Assembly: GCF_009901955.1 (NCBI RefSeq) | Contig: NZ_WUTS01000001.1 | Span: 2,497,745-2,561,744 of the forward strand | DNA: 64,000 nucleotides | Direction of reading: 5' to 3' | DNA from: Halomonas icarae | Lineage (GTDB): Bacteria; Pseudomonadota; Gammaproteobacteria; Pseudomonadales; Halomonadaceae | Part shown: positions 11,333 to 20,195 of the stretch, one piece after another | Layout: each line of letters begins with the position of its first letter | How positions within the stretch are numbered: position 1 is the stretch's first letter | Made by a program: the position numbers and the translations under genes | The notes under the pieces: model-generated | The model's database searches: none | The model's input: only the letters and a program-made list of their open reading frames with translations | What the model was told of the DNA's origin: nothing

Positions 11333-11851
11333 TTGCGTCTATTTCTGGCTCTTGAGCCGCCCGACGATCTGCGCGAGCGGCTCGCTACGCTGGCTGATCT
11401 GGCCCAGACACACTGTGGCGGTCGGCGGGTGCCGGACGCGAGCCTGCACCTGACGCTGGCGTTTCTCGGCGAGGTCGACGAGGCCCGCCTTCCGGCGCTT
11501 GTCGAGTGGGTGAGTGGCCAGACCCCGATAGGGGGCGTCTGGCAACTGGATCGCTGGGGCAGCTTCCGGCGGCCTGGCATCGTATGGGTCGGGGGAAGAA
11601 CGCCCGATCCGGCGCTCGGCGCGCTGCAGGCGGGCCTCTGGGACGGTCTGCAAGCCCTGGGACTGGGCGTACGCCCGGCGCGCTTCGTCCCCCACGTTAC
11701 CCTGCTGCGACGAGCCGCGTGGACGGCCATCGAATCCCTCGAGGCGCAGACGCCGGTCGCGCTCGACTGGCGGTGGCAACGCCTGACGCTGCTGCGCTCC
11801 TACACCGAGCAGGATGGGGCGCGCTACGAGGCCCTGGCCCACTCGGCCTGA
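11333..11851 (+). CDS. thpR: RNA 2',3'-cyclic phosphodiesterase
   Basis: 2H-phosphoesterase that opens 2',3'-cyclic phosphates on RNA ends, formerly called LigT. The 172-residue protein has the two HxT motifs, LHLTLAF (about residues 43-49) and PHVTLLR (about 122-128), and an RLFLALEPP N-terminus. It starts with TTG at 11333, with AGGA about 8 nt upstream. It lies 21 bp after ridA and is probably cotranscribed. Confidence 0.88.
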   Translation: MRLFLALEPPDDLRERLATLADLAQTHCGGRRVPDASLHLTLAFLGEVDEARLPALVEWVSGQTPIGGVWQLDRWGSFRRPGIVWVGGRTPDPALGALQAGLWDGLQALGLGVRPARFVPHVTLLRRAAWTAIESLEAQTPVALDWRWQRLTLLRSYTEQDGARYEALAHSA

Positions 11852-11872
11852 GAGAGCCGAAAGGGCCCGCCC

Positions 11873-12745
11873 TCAGGCCTTCTCGGGCAGGAAACCTCCC
11901 TCCCTGAGCACCTGAGCATAGCCCTCGCGGAAGCTGGGATACTGAAACGTATAGCCACTCTCCAGTAGCCGGGTGTTGCTGCAGCGCTTGCTGGCACGGC
12001 GACGCAGAGGCGACTGGATGGTCTCGGTAGCCTCCACCTTGAGCTGTTTCGCCAGCCAGGCCATGACATCGTGGAGGGGAGCCGGTTCACTGTCGGTCGC
12101 CAGATAAAGTTCATCGACGGCTTCGCCGGCGAGTACCCGACCGACCAGGTGTGCCAGCACACCGGCACAGTCATCGCGATGAATACGATTGGTATACATG
12201 GCGGGGCTCGCCGGAGCGATGCGCCCCTCGCTGACCTGGCGAATCAGACGGTCGCGGCCAGGCCCATAGATCCCCGAGAAACGCACCACCGTGCCGGGCA
12301 GGTCGTGCGCGAGGAGTGCCCGCTCGGCCTCGCACATCAGCTGGCCGGAGAAACCGGTGGGCTCAGTGGGGCTGGTCTCATCCACGCTCTCGCCATCGCG
12401 CTGGGCGTAGACGCTGGTGGAAGAGATAAAGAAAACATGCCGCGGCACCTTCTCGCGTGCACCGAACTCCGCCAGGGTGGCCCGTAGCCCCTCGGGGTAG
12501 GCGGCACGATAGGCGGCCTCCTCGAAGCGGTCGGCGCTGGCTACATAGACCAGGATATCCGCGTCCGGCAGGCCAGCCAGGCTGGCGGGATCGGCGAGGT
12601 CGGCGGACGCCGCCTCCAGGCCCGCCTCCTTCAGCGATTCGACTCGGCGGCGTACGCCAATCGCGTGCAGACCTTGCGCCTGCAGGCGCTGGCCCAGTGC
12701 CGTGCCGATGTCCCCGCAGCCCAGAATCAATGTCGTTGTCTTCAC
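11873..12745 (-). CDS. SDR-family NAD(P)-dependent epimerase-like protein (YeeZ-like)
   Basis: Extended short-chain dehydrogenase with an N-terminal Rossmann motif LILGCGDIGTALGQRL, an ADLADP segment typical of NAD(P) epimerases, SSTSVYAQRDGE at the catalytic Ser position and FSGIYGPGRDRL further on. The substrate is unknown. The proposed start is the GTG at 12745, with GAGG 6 nt upstream (290 residues); the frame is open to a TTG at 12790. It is divergent from oxyR and convergent with thpR. Confidence 0.75.
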   Translation of the reverse strand: MKTTTLILGCGDIGTALGQRLQAQGLHAIGVRRRVESLKEAGLEAASADLADPASLAGLPDADILVYVASADRFEEAAYRAAYPEGLRATLAEFGAREKVPRHVFFISSTSVYAQRDGESVDETSPTEPTGFSGQLMCEAERALLAHDLPGTVVRFSGIYGPGRDRLIRQVSEGRIAPASPAMYTNRIHRDDCAGVLAHLVGRVLAGEAVDELYLATDSEPAPLHDVMAWLAKQLKVEATETIQSPLRRRASKRCSNTRLLESGYTFQYPSFREGYAQVLREGGFLPEKA

Positions 12746-12812
12746 CTTTGCCTCGCCCCCTGATAGAAAGGTCCTATTGGAAATCCACAAGGATGCCCGC
12801 TAGGCAACCCTC

Positions 12813-13733
12813 ATGACTCTAACAGAACTCCGCTATATCGTGACACTGGCCCAGGAGCGCCACTTTGGTCGTGCCGCCGAGCGCTGTTTCGTCTCCCAAC
12901 CGACCCTGTCGGTGGCGGTGAAGAAGCTCGAAGAGGAGCTCGGCATCCCGCTCTTCGAGCGCTCCAAGTCCACGGTGCAGGTCACACCGCTCGGCGAGAG
13001 GATCGTCGAACAGGCCCAGCGGGTGCTGGAACAGACCAGCGTGATCAAGGAGCTCGCCACCGCAGGCCGCGACCAGCTGGCAAGCCCGTTGCGCATCGGC
13101 GCCATCTACACCATCGGCCCCTACCTCCTTCCTCATCTGGTACCGGAGCTTGCCCGCAGCGCCCCCCAGATGCCGCTGTATATCGAGGAGGGCTTCACCG
13201 GTAGCCTGCGCCGCAAGCTGCGCAGCGGGGAGCTGGATGCCATCATCGTGGCACTGCCCTTTACCGAGACCGATGTACTGACCAAGGCACTCTATGAAGA
13301 GGAGTTCGAGGTGCTGGTCCCGGCGGACCACGCCTGGGCCCGCCGGGACAGCGTGCACAAGGAGGAGCTACTTAATGAGCGCCTGCTGCTGCTCGGCGAG
13401 GGCCACTGCTTCCGTGACCAGATTCTCGAGGCCTGCCCGGCCATCAGCCAGAAGCTCGCAAGCCCCAGCAATACGCTGACCGCCGAGGGGGGGTCGCTGG
13501 AAACCATTCGCCATATGGTCGCTTCCAAGCTTGGCATCACGGTGCTGCCCCACTCGGCCATTGGTACCGTCCACTATGAGAGCGGCCTGCTCGAGAGCAT
13601 ACCGTTCGCGGCCCCTGCCCCGGGGCGAACCGTCGCCATCGCCTGGCGCGCCAGCTTCCCCAGGCCCAGGGCGATCGACGCCATCACCGAGGCCGTCGCT
13701 CGCTGCCGCCAGGCCGACACCGCCAAGACATGA
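12813..13733 (+). CDS. oxyR: Hydrogen peroxide-sensing LysR-type regulator OxyR
   Basis: Activates peroxide-defence genes after disulfide formation. The 306-residue protein has a LysR winged helix at the N-terminus (LTELRYIVTLAQERHFGRAA, then SQPTLSVAVKKLEEELG). In the effector domain GEGHCFRDQILEAC places cysteines at 199 and 208, exactly the redox pair numbering of E. coli OxyR. This separates it from other LysR proteins. It is followed by recG with an ATGA overlap, the oxyR-recG operon known from Pseudomonas. Confidence 0.94.
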   Translation: MTLTELRYIVTLAQERHFGRAAERCFVSQPTLSVAVKKLEEELGIPLFERSKSTVQVTPLGERIVEQAQRVLEQTSVIKELATAGRDQLASPLRIGAIYTIGPYLLPHLVPELARSAPQMPLYIEEGFTGSLRRKLRSGELDAIIVALPFTETDVLTKALYEEEFEVLVPADHAWARRDSVHKEELLNERLLLLGEGHCFRDQILEACPAISQKLASPSNTLTAEGGSLETIRHMVASKLGITVLPHSAIGTVHYESGLLESIPFAAPAPGRTVAIAWRASFPRPRAIDAITEAVARCRQADTAKT

Positions 13734-15823
13734 GCGCCGAAAACTCGCCCCTCGACGCACCCGTCACTTCGCTCAAGGGAGTCGGCGAGGCGCTGGCTCT
13801 GAAGCTGTCCCGACTGCGCATCGACAGCGTGGCCGACCTGCTCTTCCACCTGCCGCTGCGCTATCAGGACCGCACCCACATAACCCCCATCGGCACCCTG
13901 CGCGCCGGCCATGAAGCGGTGGTCGAGGGCGAGGTGATTGCCGCCGAGGTCGTGCGGGGCCGGCGCCGCAGCCTGCTGGTGCGCCTGCGCGACGGTAGCG
14001 GCCTGCTCAGCCTGCGCTTCTTCCACTTCTCGCCGGCGCAGCAGCAGCAGTTCCAGCCCGGTAGCCGGGTGCGCGGCTTCGGTGAGGCGCGTGCCGGTGC
14101 CACCGGACTCGAGCTCTACCACCCCGAGTATCGCCTGCTCAAGGCCGATGCGCCGCCGGTGGAAGACCACCTCACCCCGATCTACCCCACTACCGAGGGG
14201 TTGCACCAGACCCGCCTGCGCGCCTTGATCGAGCAGGCCCTGGAGCGGCTCGATGACGCACCCGAGGCGCTGCCCGACTGGATCACCGCGGATCTGCGCC
14301 AACGCTTCCGGCTGCCCGAGCTGCATCGCTGTCTGCATGTGCTGCACCAGCCACCGCCGGAGATCGACCCCGAACAGCTGGCCGGCGGCCACCACCCGGC
14401 AACTCGTCGGTTGGCACTGGAGGAGCTGCTCGCTCACCGCCTCAGCCTGCAGACGGTGCGCCTGCGCATCCAGGAGGATGGTGCCCCCCCCCTGCCCTCG
14501 GGCCGTGGGCTGCAGGCCCGCTTCCTGACTCAGCTGCCCTTTTCTCTGACCGCTGCCCAGCGCCGCGTGCTCGACGAGATCGGTTCCGACCTGGCCCGGG
14601 AAGTGCCCATGCTGCGGCTGGTGCAGGGCGATGTGGGTTCCGGCAAGACCGTGGTGGCCGCCATGGCGGCCCTGGCCGCCATCGCCGGAGGGTGTCAGGC
14701 GGCGATGATGGCACCCACCGAGATCCTGGCAGAGCAGCACTATCGCGCCTTTCGGGCCTGGTTTACCCCACTGGGCATCGACGTCGCCTGGCTGGCCGGC
14801 AAGCTCAAGGGCAAGGCACGCCTCGACACCAAGGCGGCGATCCAGGACGGCCGCGCCCAGATGGTGGTGGGCACCCATGCGCTGTTCCAGGGCGATGTGC
14901 ACTTTCAGCGCCTGGGCCTGGCGATCGTCGACGAGCAGCACCGCTTCGGCGTCCATCAGCGCCTGGCGCTGCGTGAGAAGGGCGAGGCTGGTGGCCTTAC
15001 CCCACATCAGCTGGTCATGACCGCCACGCCGATCCCGCGCACCCTGGCGATGAGTGCCTATGCCGACCTGGATGCCTCGGTGATCGACGAGCTGCCCCCG
15101 GGCCGTACTCCGGTCAGAACCGTGGCGATGCCCGATGAGCGACGTCCCGAGGTCGTCGAGCGCATTCGTCATGCCTGCGCCGAAGGGCGTCAGGCCTACT
15201 GGGTCTGCACCCTGATCGAGGAGTCGGAGGTACTGGAGTGCCAGGCCGCCGAGGCGACCCGGGACGAGCTGGTGGAGGCGCTGCCGGAACTCGCCATCGG
15301 CCTGGTACACGGCCGCATGAAGGCCTCCGAGAAGGCTACGGTGATGGAAGCCTTCAAGGCCGGGGAGCTGGATCTACTGGTCGCCACTACGGTAATCGAG
15401 GTGGGGGTCGATGTACCCAACGCCAGCCTGATGATCATCGAGAACCCCGAGCGCCTGGGCCTCTCACAGCTGCACCAGCTGCGTGGCCGAGTCGGCCGCG
15501 GTGCCACCCAGAGCTTCTGCGTGCTGCTCTACCATCCGCCGCTGTCGGCCCACTCCAAGGAGCGTCTGGCGGTAATGCGCGAGACCAGCGACGGCTTTCG
15601 CATCGCCGAGAAGGATCTGGAGCTGCGCGGTCCCGGCGAGGTGCTGGGCACCCGCCAGACGGGGCTGGCCCAGATGAAGATCGCCGACCTGGAGCGCGAC
15701 GCCGACCTCCTCGACCGAGTCGCGCCGCTGGCCGAGGCGCTGATGGCCAGCCACCCCGAGGCCAGCCAGCCGCTGATCCGGCGCTGGCTGGGTGAGGAGG
15801 CTGGGCGCTACGGGCAGGTGTAA
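13730..15823 (+). CDS. recG: ATP-dependent DNA helicase RecG
   Basis: Branch-migration helicase that reverses stalled forks and processes R-loops. The 697-residue protein has the N-terminal wedge (OB) domain beginning TSLKGVGEALALKLSRL, Walker A GDVGSGKTVVA, motif II as VDEQHRFGV, MTATPIPRTLAM (motif III), and the C-terminal TRG-type QLHQLRGRVGRG helicase motif. The ATG overlaps the oxyR stop (ATGA). A terminator lies about 20 bp after the stop. Confidence 0.97.
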   Translation: MSAENSPLDAPVTSLKGVGEALALKLSRLRIDSVADLLFHLPLRYQDRTHITPIGTLRAGHEAVVEGEVIAAEVVRGRRRSLLVRLRDGSGLLSLRFFHFSPAQQQQFQPGSRVRGFGEARAGATGLELYHPEYRLLKADAPPVEDHLTPIYPTTEGLHQTRLRALIEQALERLDDAPEALPDWITADLRQRFRLPELHRCLHVLHQPPPEIDPEQLAGGHHPATRRLALEELLAHRLSLQTVRLRIQEDGAPPLPSGRGLQARFLTQLPFSLTAAQRRVLDEIGSDLAREVPMLRLVQGDVGSGKTVVAAMAALAAIAGGCQAAMMAPTEILAEQHYRAFRAWFTPLGIDVAWLAGKLKGKARLDTKAAIQDGRAQMVVGTHALFQGDVHFQRLGLAIVDEQHRFGVHQRLALREKGEAGGLTPHQLVMTATPIPRTLAMSAYADLDASVIDELPPGRTPVRTVAMPDERRPEVVERIRHACAEGRQAYWVCTLIEESEVLECQAAEATRDELVEALPELAIGLVHGRMKASEKATVMEAFKAGELDLLVATTVIEVGVDVPNASLMIIENPERLGLSQLHQLRGRVGRGATQSFCVLLYHPPLSAHSKERLAVMRETSDGFRIAEKDLELRGPGEVLGTRQTGLAQMKIADLERDADLLDRVAPLAEALMASHPEASQPLIRRWLGEEAGRYGQV

Positions 15824-15843
15824 CGCCGTAAGCCAGCATGTCG

Positions 15844-15874
15844 ACCCCCAAGCCTAGCGGCAAGGGGGTTTCTT
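15844..15874 (+). terminator. Rho-independent terminator of oxyR-recG
   Basis: ACCCCC (15844-15849) pairs with GGGGGT (15864-15869), with an inner GCC/GGC stem around TAGC, followed by TTCTT. Confidence 0.7.
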
Positions 15875-15922
15875 AAAACTTATAGCTTACAGCTTACCGG
15901 CCTCGGCGAAGCGGAGCTCTTA

Positions 15923-18043
15923 CTACCGCTCCGCGAAAAGCGCGGCTCCCGCTTCCCGCAACGGTGTCAGCTGTCGAGCGATCAGCATCAGCTGCGCGCC
16001 CAGCAAGGAGCCCGGTTCCCCTTTGGCTGCCTCGAGTGCCTCCCCCGGGGGGATCGGCTCGCGCCGCTCCAGCGCCAGGGCCAGCCCATCCAGCTCGGTG
16101 AGAATCGCCTCGGCCAGGGCACTCTCCGCCGGGGTGACTCCCTGGCTCTCGCCGCGATGGGCACCCAGGGCGGACAGGTAGTTGAGCAGGGTATGGGCAT
16201 GCAGCTGGAAAGGCACTCCCCGCTCGGCATCACGTCGAAAGGGGCCCGGCTCCTGCTGCATATTGGCCAACATGGCGGCGAGCTCCGCATCGGCGTTATG
16301 CGCATTACGCCGCGCCAGTCGATAGGTCAGGTCGTCACGCTTGCCCTCGGCGTACTGCGCCACCAGTGCCGCCAGGTAGTCCCGTTCCGAGGCCACGGCG
16401 GCGGCGGCCTGGCGATGCAGTCGTCTGCCCTGCCAGTCGGGAAGTATGGTCAGAACCGCCAGCCCGGCAATACCCGCGCCCAGCAGGGTATCCACCAGAC
16501 GGGGCCAGATCAGCCCGAAGCCGTCGCCCACCTGATTGAAACAGCTCAGCACCATCAGAGTGATGGCCGCCGTGGCCAGGGTGTAGTGACGACCGCGCAG
16601 GGCAAAGAAGGCGACCCCGGCGACTACCGCGATTCCCGCCTGGAGCGCCGGCGCCGGAAACAGCGTGATCAGCGCCCACCCCGCCACCAGCCCCAGCACC
16701 GTTCCCAGGATGCGCTGCCACAGAAAGCGCCGGGTGGCCCCGAAGCTGGGGCGACAGACAAACAGACTGGTCAACAGTATCCAGTAGCCCTGGGTGGGAT
16801 GGATCAGATGCAACAGGCCGAAGCCGGCTACCAGGGTGGTAGCTAACCGTACGGCGTGACGAAAGACCGGTGAGCCTGGGGTCAGCTGCGCCTGCAGGCG
16901 CTCGATGACCTCCCCCAGACCCTGAGGAGTGCGGTCGTGGAGCACCTTGTCACCGCTCCCCCCGAGCTCCGGGTGACGGGCCCTGGCCAGGGCTCGTGCC
17001 AGGGTCGCCAGGTTATCGGCCACGGCCTCCAGGGCGGGCAGCAGCGCCTTGCGCTCGTCGGTCAGCTCCCCGCGCAGATGTACCAGGGAGGCGTCGAGAT
17101 CGACCAGCGCCTGCTCGCTCGGGGCCAGATCGAAGCTGCGCTTGAGCAGCAGCCCCCGGGCCAGGGTCCGGCACGCCTCGCCCTGTCGGGAGAGTACCCG
17201 CTGCATTCGAAACAGCACATCGTGATGAAAGAATGCCTCGGCCAGCTCGGCATAGGGGGAGTGGGAGGAGCTGGCCCGCTCATGGATCTCCTGGGCGATC
17301 ATGTAGAGCCCCAGATAACGGGCCAGGCGCGGCGATTCGCGCTGCCCCTCCAGGCGACGGAAGAGGCGCTCCTTGGCGTCGTTGAGGGCCGCCACCACAA
17401 CGCCATTCTGATGCGCCAGGGCCAGGCGCCGGCTCTCCACATCCAGTTCGCGCAAGGGCTCGAACAGCGCCGCCTTGAGGCCGAGGTAACGGGCCAGCTC
17501 ACGGTAGAGCCGTGCCAGGGCAAGCTGCAGCGGCTGACGCGAGAAGAACGCACACCAAACGACCGAGATCACTCCATACCAGGCGGCACCGACCACCAGC
17601 AACGACGGTTCCCGCCACAATTCATCCAGCACCGGGCTGCCGCGTTGCTCGAGGCTGATCAGGGTGTAGATGGCCAGGATCAGGGTGGCGTTGGCGATGG
17701 TGGCGTAGCGCTGACCGACGGCGCCGAACATGGTCATGCCGAAGGCGGCCACACCCAGGCTCATGACGAGGAGCCAGGGATGGACGAAGAGCAGCTCCAT
17801 CGCCAGCGAGGCCAGCGCGAAGCAGACCAGGGTGACCAGCAGGGCGGCCAGCCGCCCGGGCCAGTCGTCATCGGTCTCGGCCAGGGCACAGGCGATGGCC
17901 CCCAGGAACAGCGGAATCAGGCTGGCCATATCGCCGCGCCACCAGCACAACAGGGTGATGCCACCCAGGGCAATAAACACCCGCAGGCTGTAGGCGGCGG
18001 GCTCTAGGGTCCAGAAGCGCCGCAGGACCAGTGACGGAGACAT
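15923..18043 (-). CDS. YccS/YhfK-type FUSC family integral membrane protein
   Basis: A 706-residue protein with two hydrophobic blocks. The first, about residues 18-165, has five or six membrane segments (SLRVFIALGGITLLCWW onward). A soluble helical region of about 230 residues follows, and then a second membrane block (ATTLVAGFGLLHLIHPTQGYWILLTSLFVCRPSFGATRRF). This two-repeat plan and the PTQGYWILLTSLFVC motif are typical of YccS. Relatives include aromatic acid efflux proteins; the substrate here is unknown. It follows a small gene by 11 bp on the same strand, suggesting cotranscription. Confidence 0.85.
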   Translation of the reverse strand: MSPSLVLRRFWTLEPAAYSLRVFIALGGITLLCWWRGDMASLIPLFLGAIACALAETDDDWPGRLAALLVTLVCFALASLAMELLFVHPWLLVMSLGVAAFGMTMFGAVGQRYATIANATLILAIYTLISLEQRGSPVLDELWREPSLLVVGAAWYGVISVVWCAFFSRQPLQLALARLYRELARYLGLKAALFEPLRELDVESRRLALAHQNGVVVAALNDAKERLFRRLEGQRESPRLARYLGLYMIAQEIHERASSSHSPYAELAEAFFHHDVLFRMQRVLSRQGEACRTLARGLLLKRSFDLAPSEQALVDLDASLVHLRGELTDERKALLPALEAVADNLATLARALARARHPELGGSGDKVLHDRTPQGLGEVIERLQAQLTPGSPVFRHAVRLATTLVAGFGLLHLIHPTQGYWILLTSLFVCRPSFGATRRFLWQRILGTVLGLVAGWALITLFPAPALQAGIAVVAGVAFFALRGRHYTLATAAITLMVLSCFNQVGDGFGLIWPRLVDTLLGAGIAGLAVLTILPDWQGRRLHRQAAAAVASERDYLAALVAQYAEGKRDDLTYRLARRNAHNADAELAAMLANMQQEPGPFRRDAERGVPFQLHAHTLLNYLSALGAHRGESQGVTPAESALAEAILTELDGLALALERREPIPPGEALEAAKGEPGSLLGAQLMLIARQLTPLREAGAALFAER

Positions 18044-18054
18044 GGTGAGAGGTG

Positions 18055-18411
18055 TCAGAGGTGGCGCAGCAACTTCTGCAGGCGCTGCAGGTCGTTGGCA
18101 TCACCCACCAGGCGCACACGGCCCTCCATCATGCCGTCGAGAAAGACCTGCTGGCTCGGCTTGCGCAGCACCTCAAGCGCGGTGGTGGAATCCTCGAAGC
18201 GCAGCTCCAGGTCGAGATCCACCGGCAGGCCGCGACCATGCTCGATACCACGAGGCGACATGCGGTAGTGGCGAGCAATGGCGAGATCCTCGGTGGCCAC
18301 CCCCCAGTCGAGATGGCCCATCTCGTTGAGGAGCTCGCGGAAGCGCGCCTTGCGACGCAAGGCGCGCTTGAGTAGCCAACCCAGCACCCAGAGCATCAGT
18401 TTCAGCTTCAT
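18055..18411 (-). CDS. Small SCP2-like conserved protein
   Basis: A 118-residue protein starting MKLKLMLWVLGWLLKRAL, a short hydrophobic and basic N-terminal helix. The rest contains LRFEDSTTALEVL and FLDGMMEGRVRLVGDANDLQRLQKLL; this 'GD...LQ.LL' ending resembles sterol-carrier SCP2-type domains. Function is unknown. The frame is open to 18459, but the ATG at 18411 gives a sensible start, although no strong ribosome site is visible. It probably shares a transcript with the YccS gene. Confidence 0.6.
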   Translation of the reverse strand: MKLKLMLWVLGWLLKRALRRKARFRELLNEMGHLDWGVATEDLAIARHYRMSPRGIEHGRGLPVDLDLELRFEDSTTALEVLRKPSQQVFLDGMMEGRVRLVGDANDLQRLQKLLRHL

Positions 18412-18445
18412 ATCATCACCACCGGATCCCTGGAAAATATGGGGG

Positions 18446-18478
18446 AAAACGCCTGGCACCAGAAAGGAGCCAGGCGTT
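18446..18478 (-). terminator. Rho-independent terminator of hupB
   Basis: A perfect 10-bp stem (18448-18457 with 18469-18478) with an 11-nt loop runs into TTTT on the minus strand. It lies about 65 bp past the hupB stop, beyond the 15-bp tandem repeat. Confidence 0.75.
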
Positions 18479-18493
18479 CGGGGGCACTTTCCC

Positions 18494-18538
18494 GGAGTTG
18501 CACTTCCTGGAGTTGCACTTCCTGGAGTTGTTTATCCT
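18494..18538. repeat. 15-bp tandem repeat, three copies, 3' of hupB
   Basis: Two identical copies of GGAGTTGCACTTCCT (18494-18508 and 18509-18523) are followed by a third with four differences (18524-18538) and a partial fourth. The array lies between the hupB stop and its terminator, so it should be in the hupB mRNA 3' untranslated region. Confidence 0.85.
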
Positions 18539-18542
18539 GGAA

Positions 18543-18818
18543 TTACTTGGCCACGGCGTCCTTGAGGCCCTTGCCCGGCTTGAAGGCCACGGTCTTGCTG
18601 GCCGGAATGTTCAACGGCTGACCGGTTTGGGGGTTCTTGCCGGTGCGCGCGGCACGCTCGCGCACGACAAAGGTACCGAAGCCGATCAGGGTGACATCCT
18701 GCCCCTGGGAGACACTCCCGGTGATCTCGTCGAGAATGACATTGAGCACCTGGCTCGCCTTGTCCTTGGATAGATCGGCACGTTCGGCTATCGCCGCTGC
18801 GAGTTCTGGCTTACGCAT
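18543..18818 (-). CDS. hupB: HU-family nucleoid DNA-binding protein
   Basis: Dimeric histone-like protein that bends DNA without strong sequence specificity. The 91-residue protein has the full HU pattern: MRKPELAAAIAERADLSK, LIGFGTFVVRERAARTGKNP with the DNA-binding arm (RTGKNPQTGQPLNIPASK), and VAFKPGKGLKDAV. IHF is less likely because the arm and C-terminus fit HU. The ATG is preceded by AGGAGGG. In Pseudomonas an HU-like gene also sits beside rubredoxin reductase. Confidence 0.93.
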   Translation of the reverse strand: MRKPELAAAIAERADLSKDKASQVLNVILDEITGSVSQGQDVTLIGFGTFVVRERAARTGKNPQTGQPLNIPASKTVAFKPGKGLKDAVAK

Positions 18819-18976
18819 ACAACCCTCCTGGTATTGACACTGGATCCCGACACCTCGGTCGGGAGGTCTATTGTCATGGCAGACGACGCTCGCCGTTCAC
18901 CTGGCTGTCTCACCGGGCGAAAAGCGAGCGGCGTCGAAAGACAGACTAGGGCAGCCCTGGGGCTACTAACGCCGAC

Positions 18977-20137
18977 CTAGCCTAGCAACGCCGGCGCAGC
19001 CCGCGCCAGCTCGACTTTCCGACGCACGCAGCTTCCTGTCAACGCAAATCCGATCAAACGTCCGTCCTCGGCCTCGGCCAGTGCGGTCAAGTCCCAAGCG
19101 TTACCCTCGATGCGCCAACGTGCCGGAGGATACGGGGGCGGCAGCGATACCACCGGCAGCAACGGCGTCTTGACCAGCACCGGCCAGGGGCCATAACGCA
19201 CCGACGTAGGCGTGCCGGCAAGCGTCTTCGCCAACGCCTTGGCGCCGGCCTGCAGCGGCTGCACATACATGGCATTGACACCCTCAACGCAGGCCACATC
19301 CCCCAGGGCAAACACACCCGGCGCCGATGTCGCCATCTGGCGATCGGTCTGAATCCCCGCGGGGCTGACCTCGAGCCCCGCCCTCTCGGCCAGGGCCGTG
19401 CGGGGCCGCAGCCCCGTCGCCAGCAGCACCAGATCGGCCACCACCGACCCACCTCTGTCGAGATCAACGATGACATCGCTGCCCTGGTCCCCCAGCCCGG
19501 CGACGCCGGTGCTTAAGGACAGTCCCATGCCCGACTCTCGAAACGCCTCACCCAGCACCCGGCCCAGCGGCTCGGGGAGCAGCCGCGGCAGTGGTGCGGC
19601 TTCCGGCGCGATCAGGGTCACCCGGTGGCCGCCCGCCAGCAGGTCGTTGGCGAACTCGCAACCCACCAGGCCGGCACCGATGATGGCCACTCGGGCAGGG
19701 CGACCGAGGGCGCCTATCGCGGCGTGGAAGGCCCGATAATCATCCAGGTCGTTGACCGTCATCACTCGACCGGCCAGGGATTTTGGAATTTCGAAGGGCG
19801 TCATGGGCGACGCTCCGGTCGCCAGCACCAGCTCGCCGTAGGCCAGCCGCTCCTCACCGATATGCAGGGTGCGGGAGTCGGTATCGATGGCGTCAACGCG
19901 AGTCTGGGTGCGCACCACTGCATTCAGCGACTCTGCCACCGCCAGGGCATCACGAGCCGCCAGCCGCTCGGGTGGCAGCCCCTTGGTGAAGCCGGTGGAG
20001 AGCAGCGGCTTGGAGTAGTCATCACCGCTGTCGGCAGTGATCAGGGTCACCGACCGCTCCTTGTCCAGGGCACGCAGCTGGCGCAGCAGGCCAAGGCCCG
20101 CCATGCCGCTACCGAGAATGGTCAGGGGGGCACTCAT
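18977..20137 (-). CDS. Rubredoxin-NAD(+) reductase-like FAD protein
   Basis: A 386-residue FAD/NAD(P)H disulfide-reductase-fold enzyme. It has an FAD motif LGSGMAGLGLLRQL, YSKPLLSTGFTKG near residue 40, an NAD-binding IIGAGLVGCEFANDLLAGG, and APGVFALGDVACVEGVNAMYVQPLQ. The overall pattern is very close to Pseudomonas rubredoxin reductase (AlkT/RubB), which passes electrons from NADH to rubredoxin. No rubredoxin gene is visible nearby, so the partner must be elsewhere or different. The ATG at 20137 has GAGGAG 5-6 nt upstream; the frame is open to 20173. It is divergent from ubiC. Confidence 0.82.
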   Translation of the reverse strand: MSAPLTILGSGMAGLGLLRQLRALDKERSVTLITADSGDDYSKPLLSTGFTKGLPPERLAARDALAVAESLNAVVRTQTRVDAIDTDSRTLHIGEERLAYGELVLATGASPMTPFEIPKSLAGRVMTVNDLDDYRAFHAAIGALGRPARVAIIGAGLVGCEFANDLLAGGHRVTLIAPEAAPLPRLLPEPLGRVLGEAFRESGMGLSLSTGVAGLGDQGSDVIVDLDRGGSVVADLVLLATGLRPRTALAERAGLEVSPAGIQTDRQMATSAPGVFALGDVACVEGVNAMYVQPLQAGAKALAKTLAGTPTSVRYGPWPVLVKTPLLPVVSLPPPYPPARWRIEGNAWDLTALAEAEDGRLIGFALTGSCVRRKVELARAAPALLG

Positions 20138-20195
20138 GGGTCTCCTCGTCGAGGATGGGTGGTGGTTGTGCATGGTACACTACCCGTCCCCATGG

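Noticed and set aside
13574..15310. 578-codon minus-strand frame opposite recG and the oxyR end
   Set aside because: Antisense shadow; composition is Gln/His/Gly rich and it spans two real genes.
18494..18538. CRISPR-type array
   Set aside because: Units of 15 bp are direct tandem copies without spacers, and there are no cas genes in the window.
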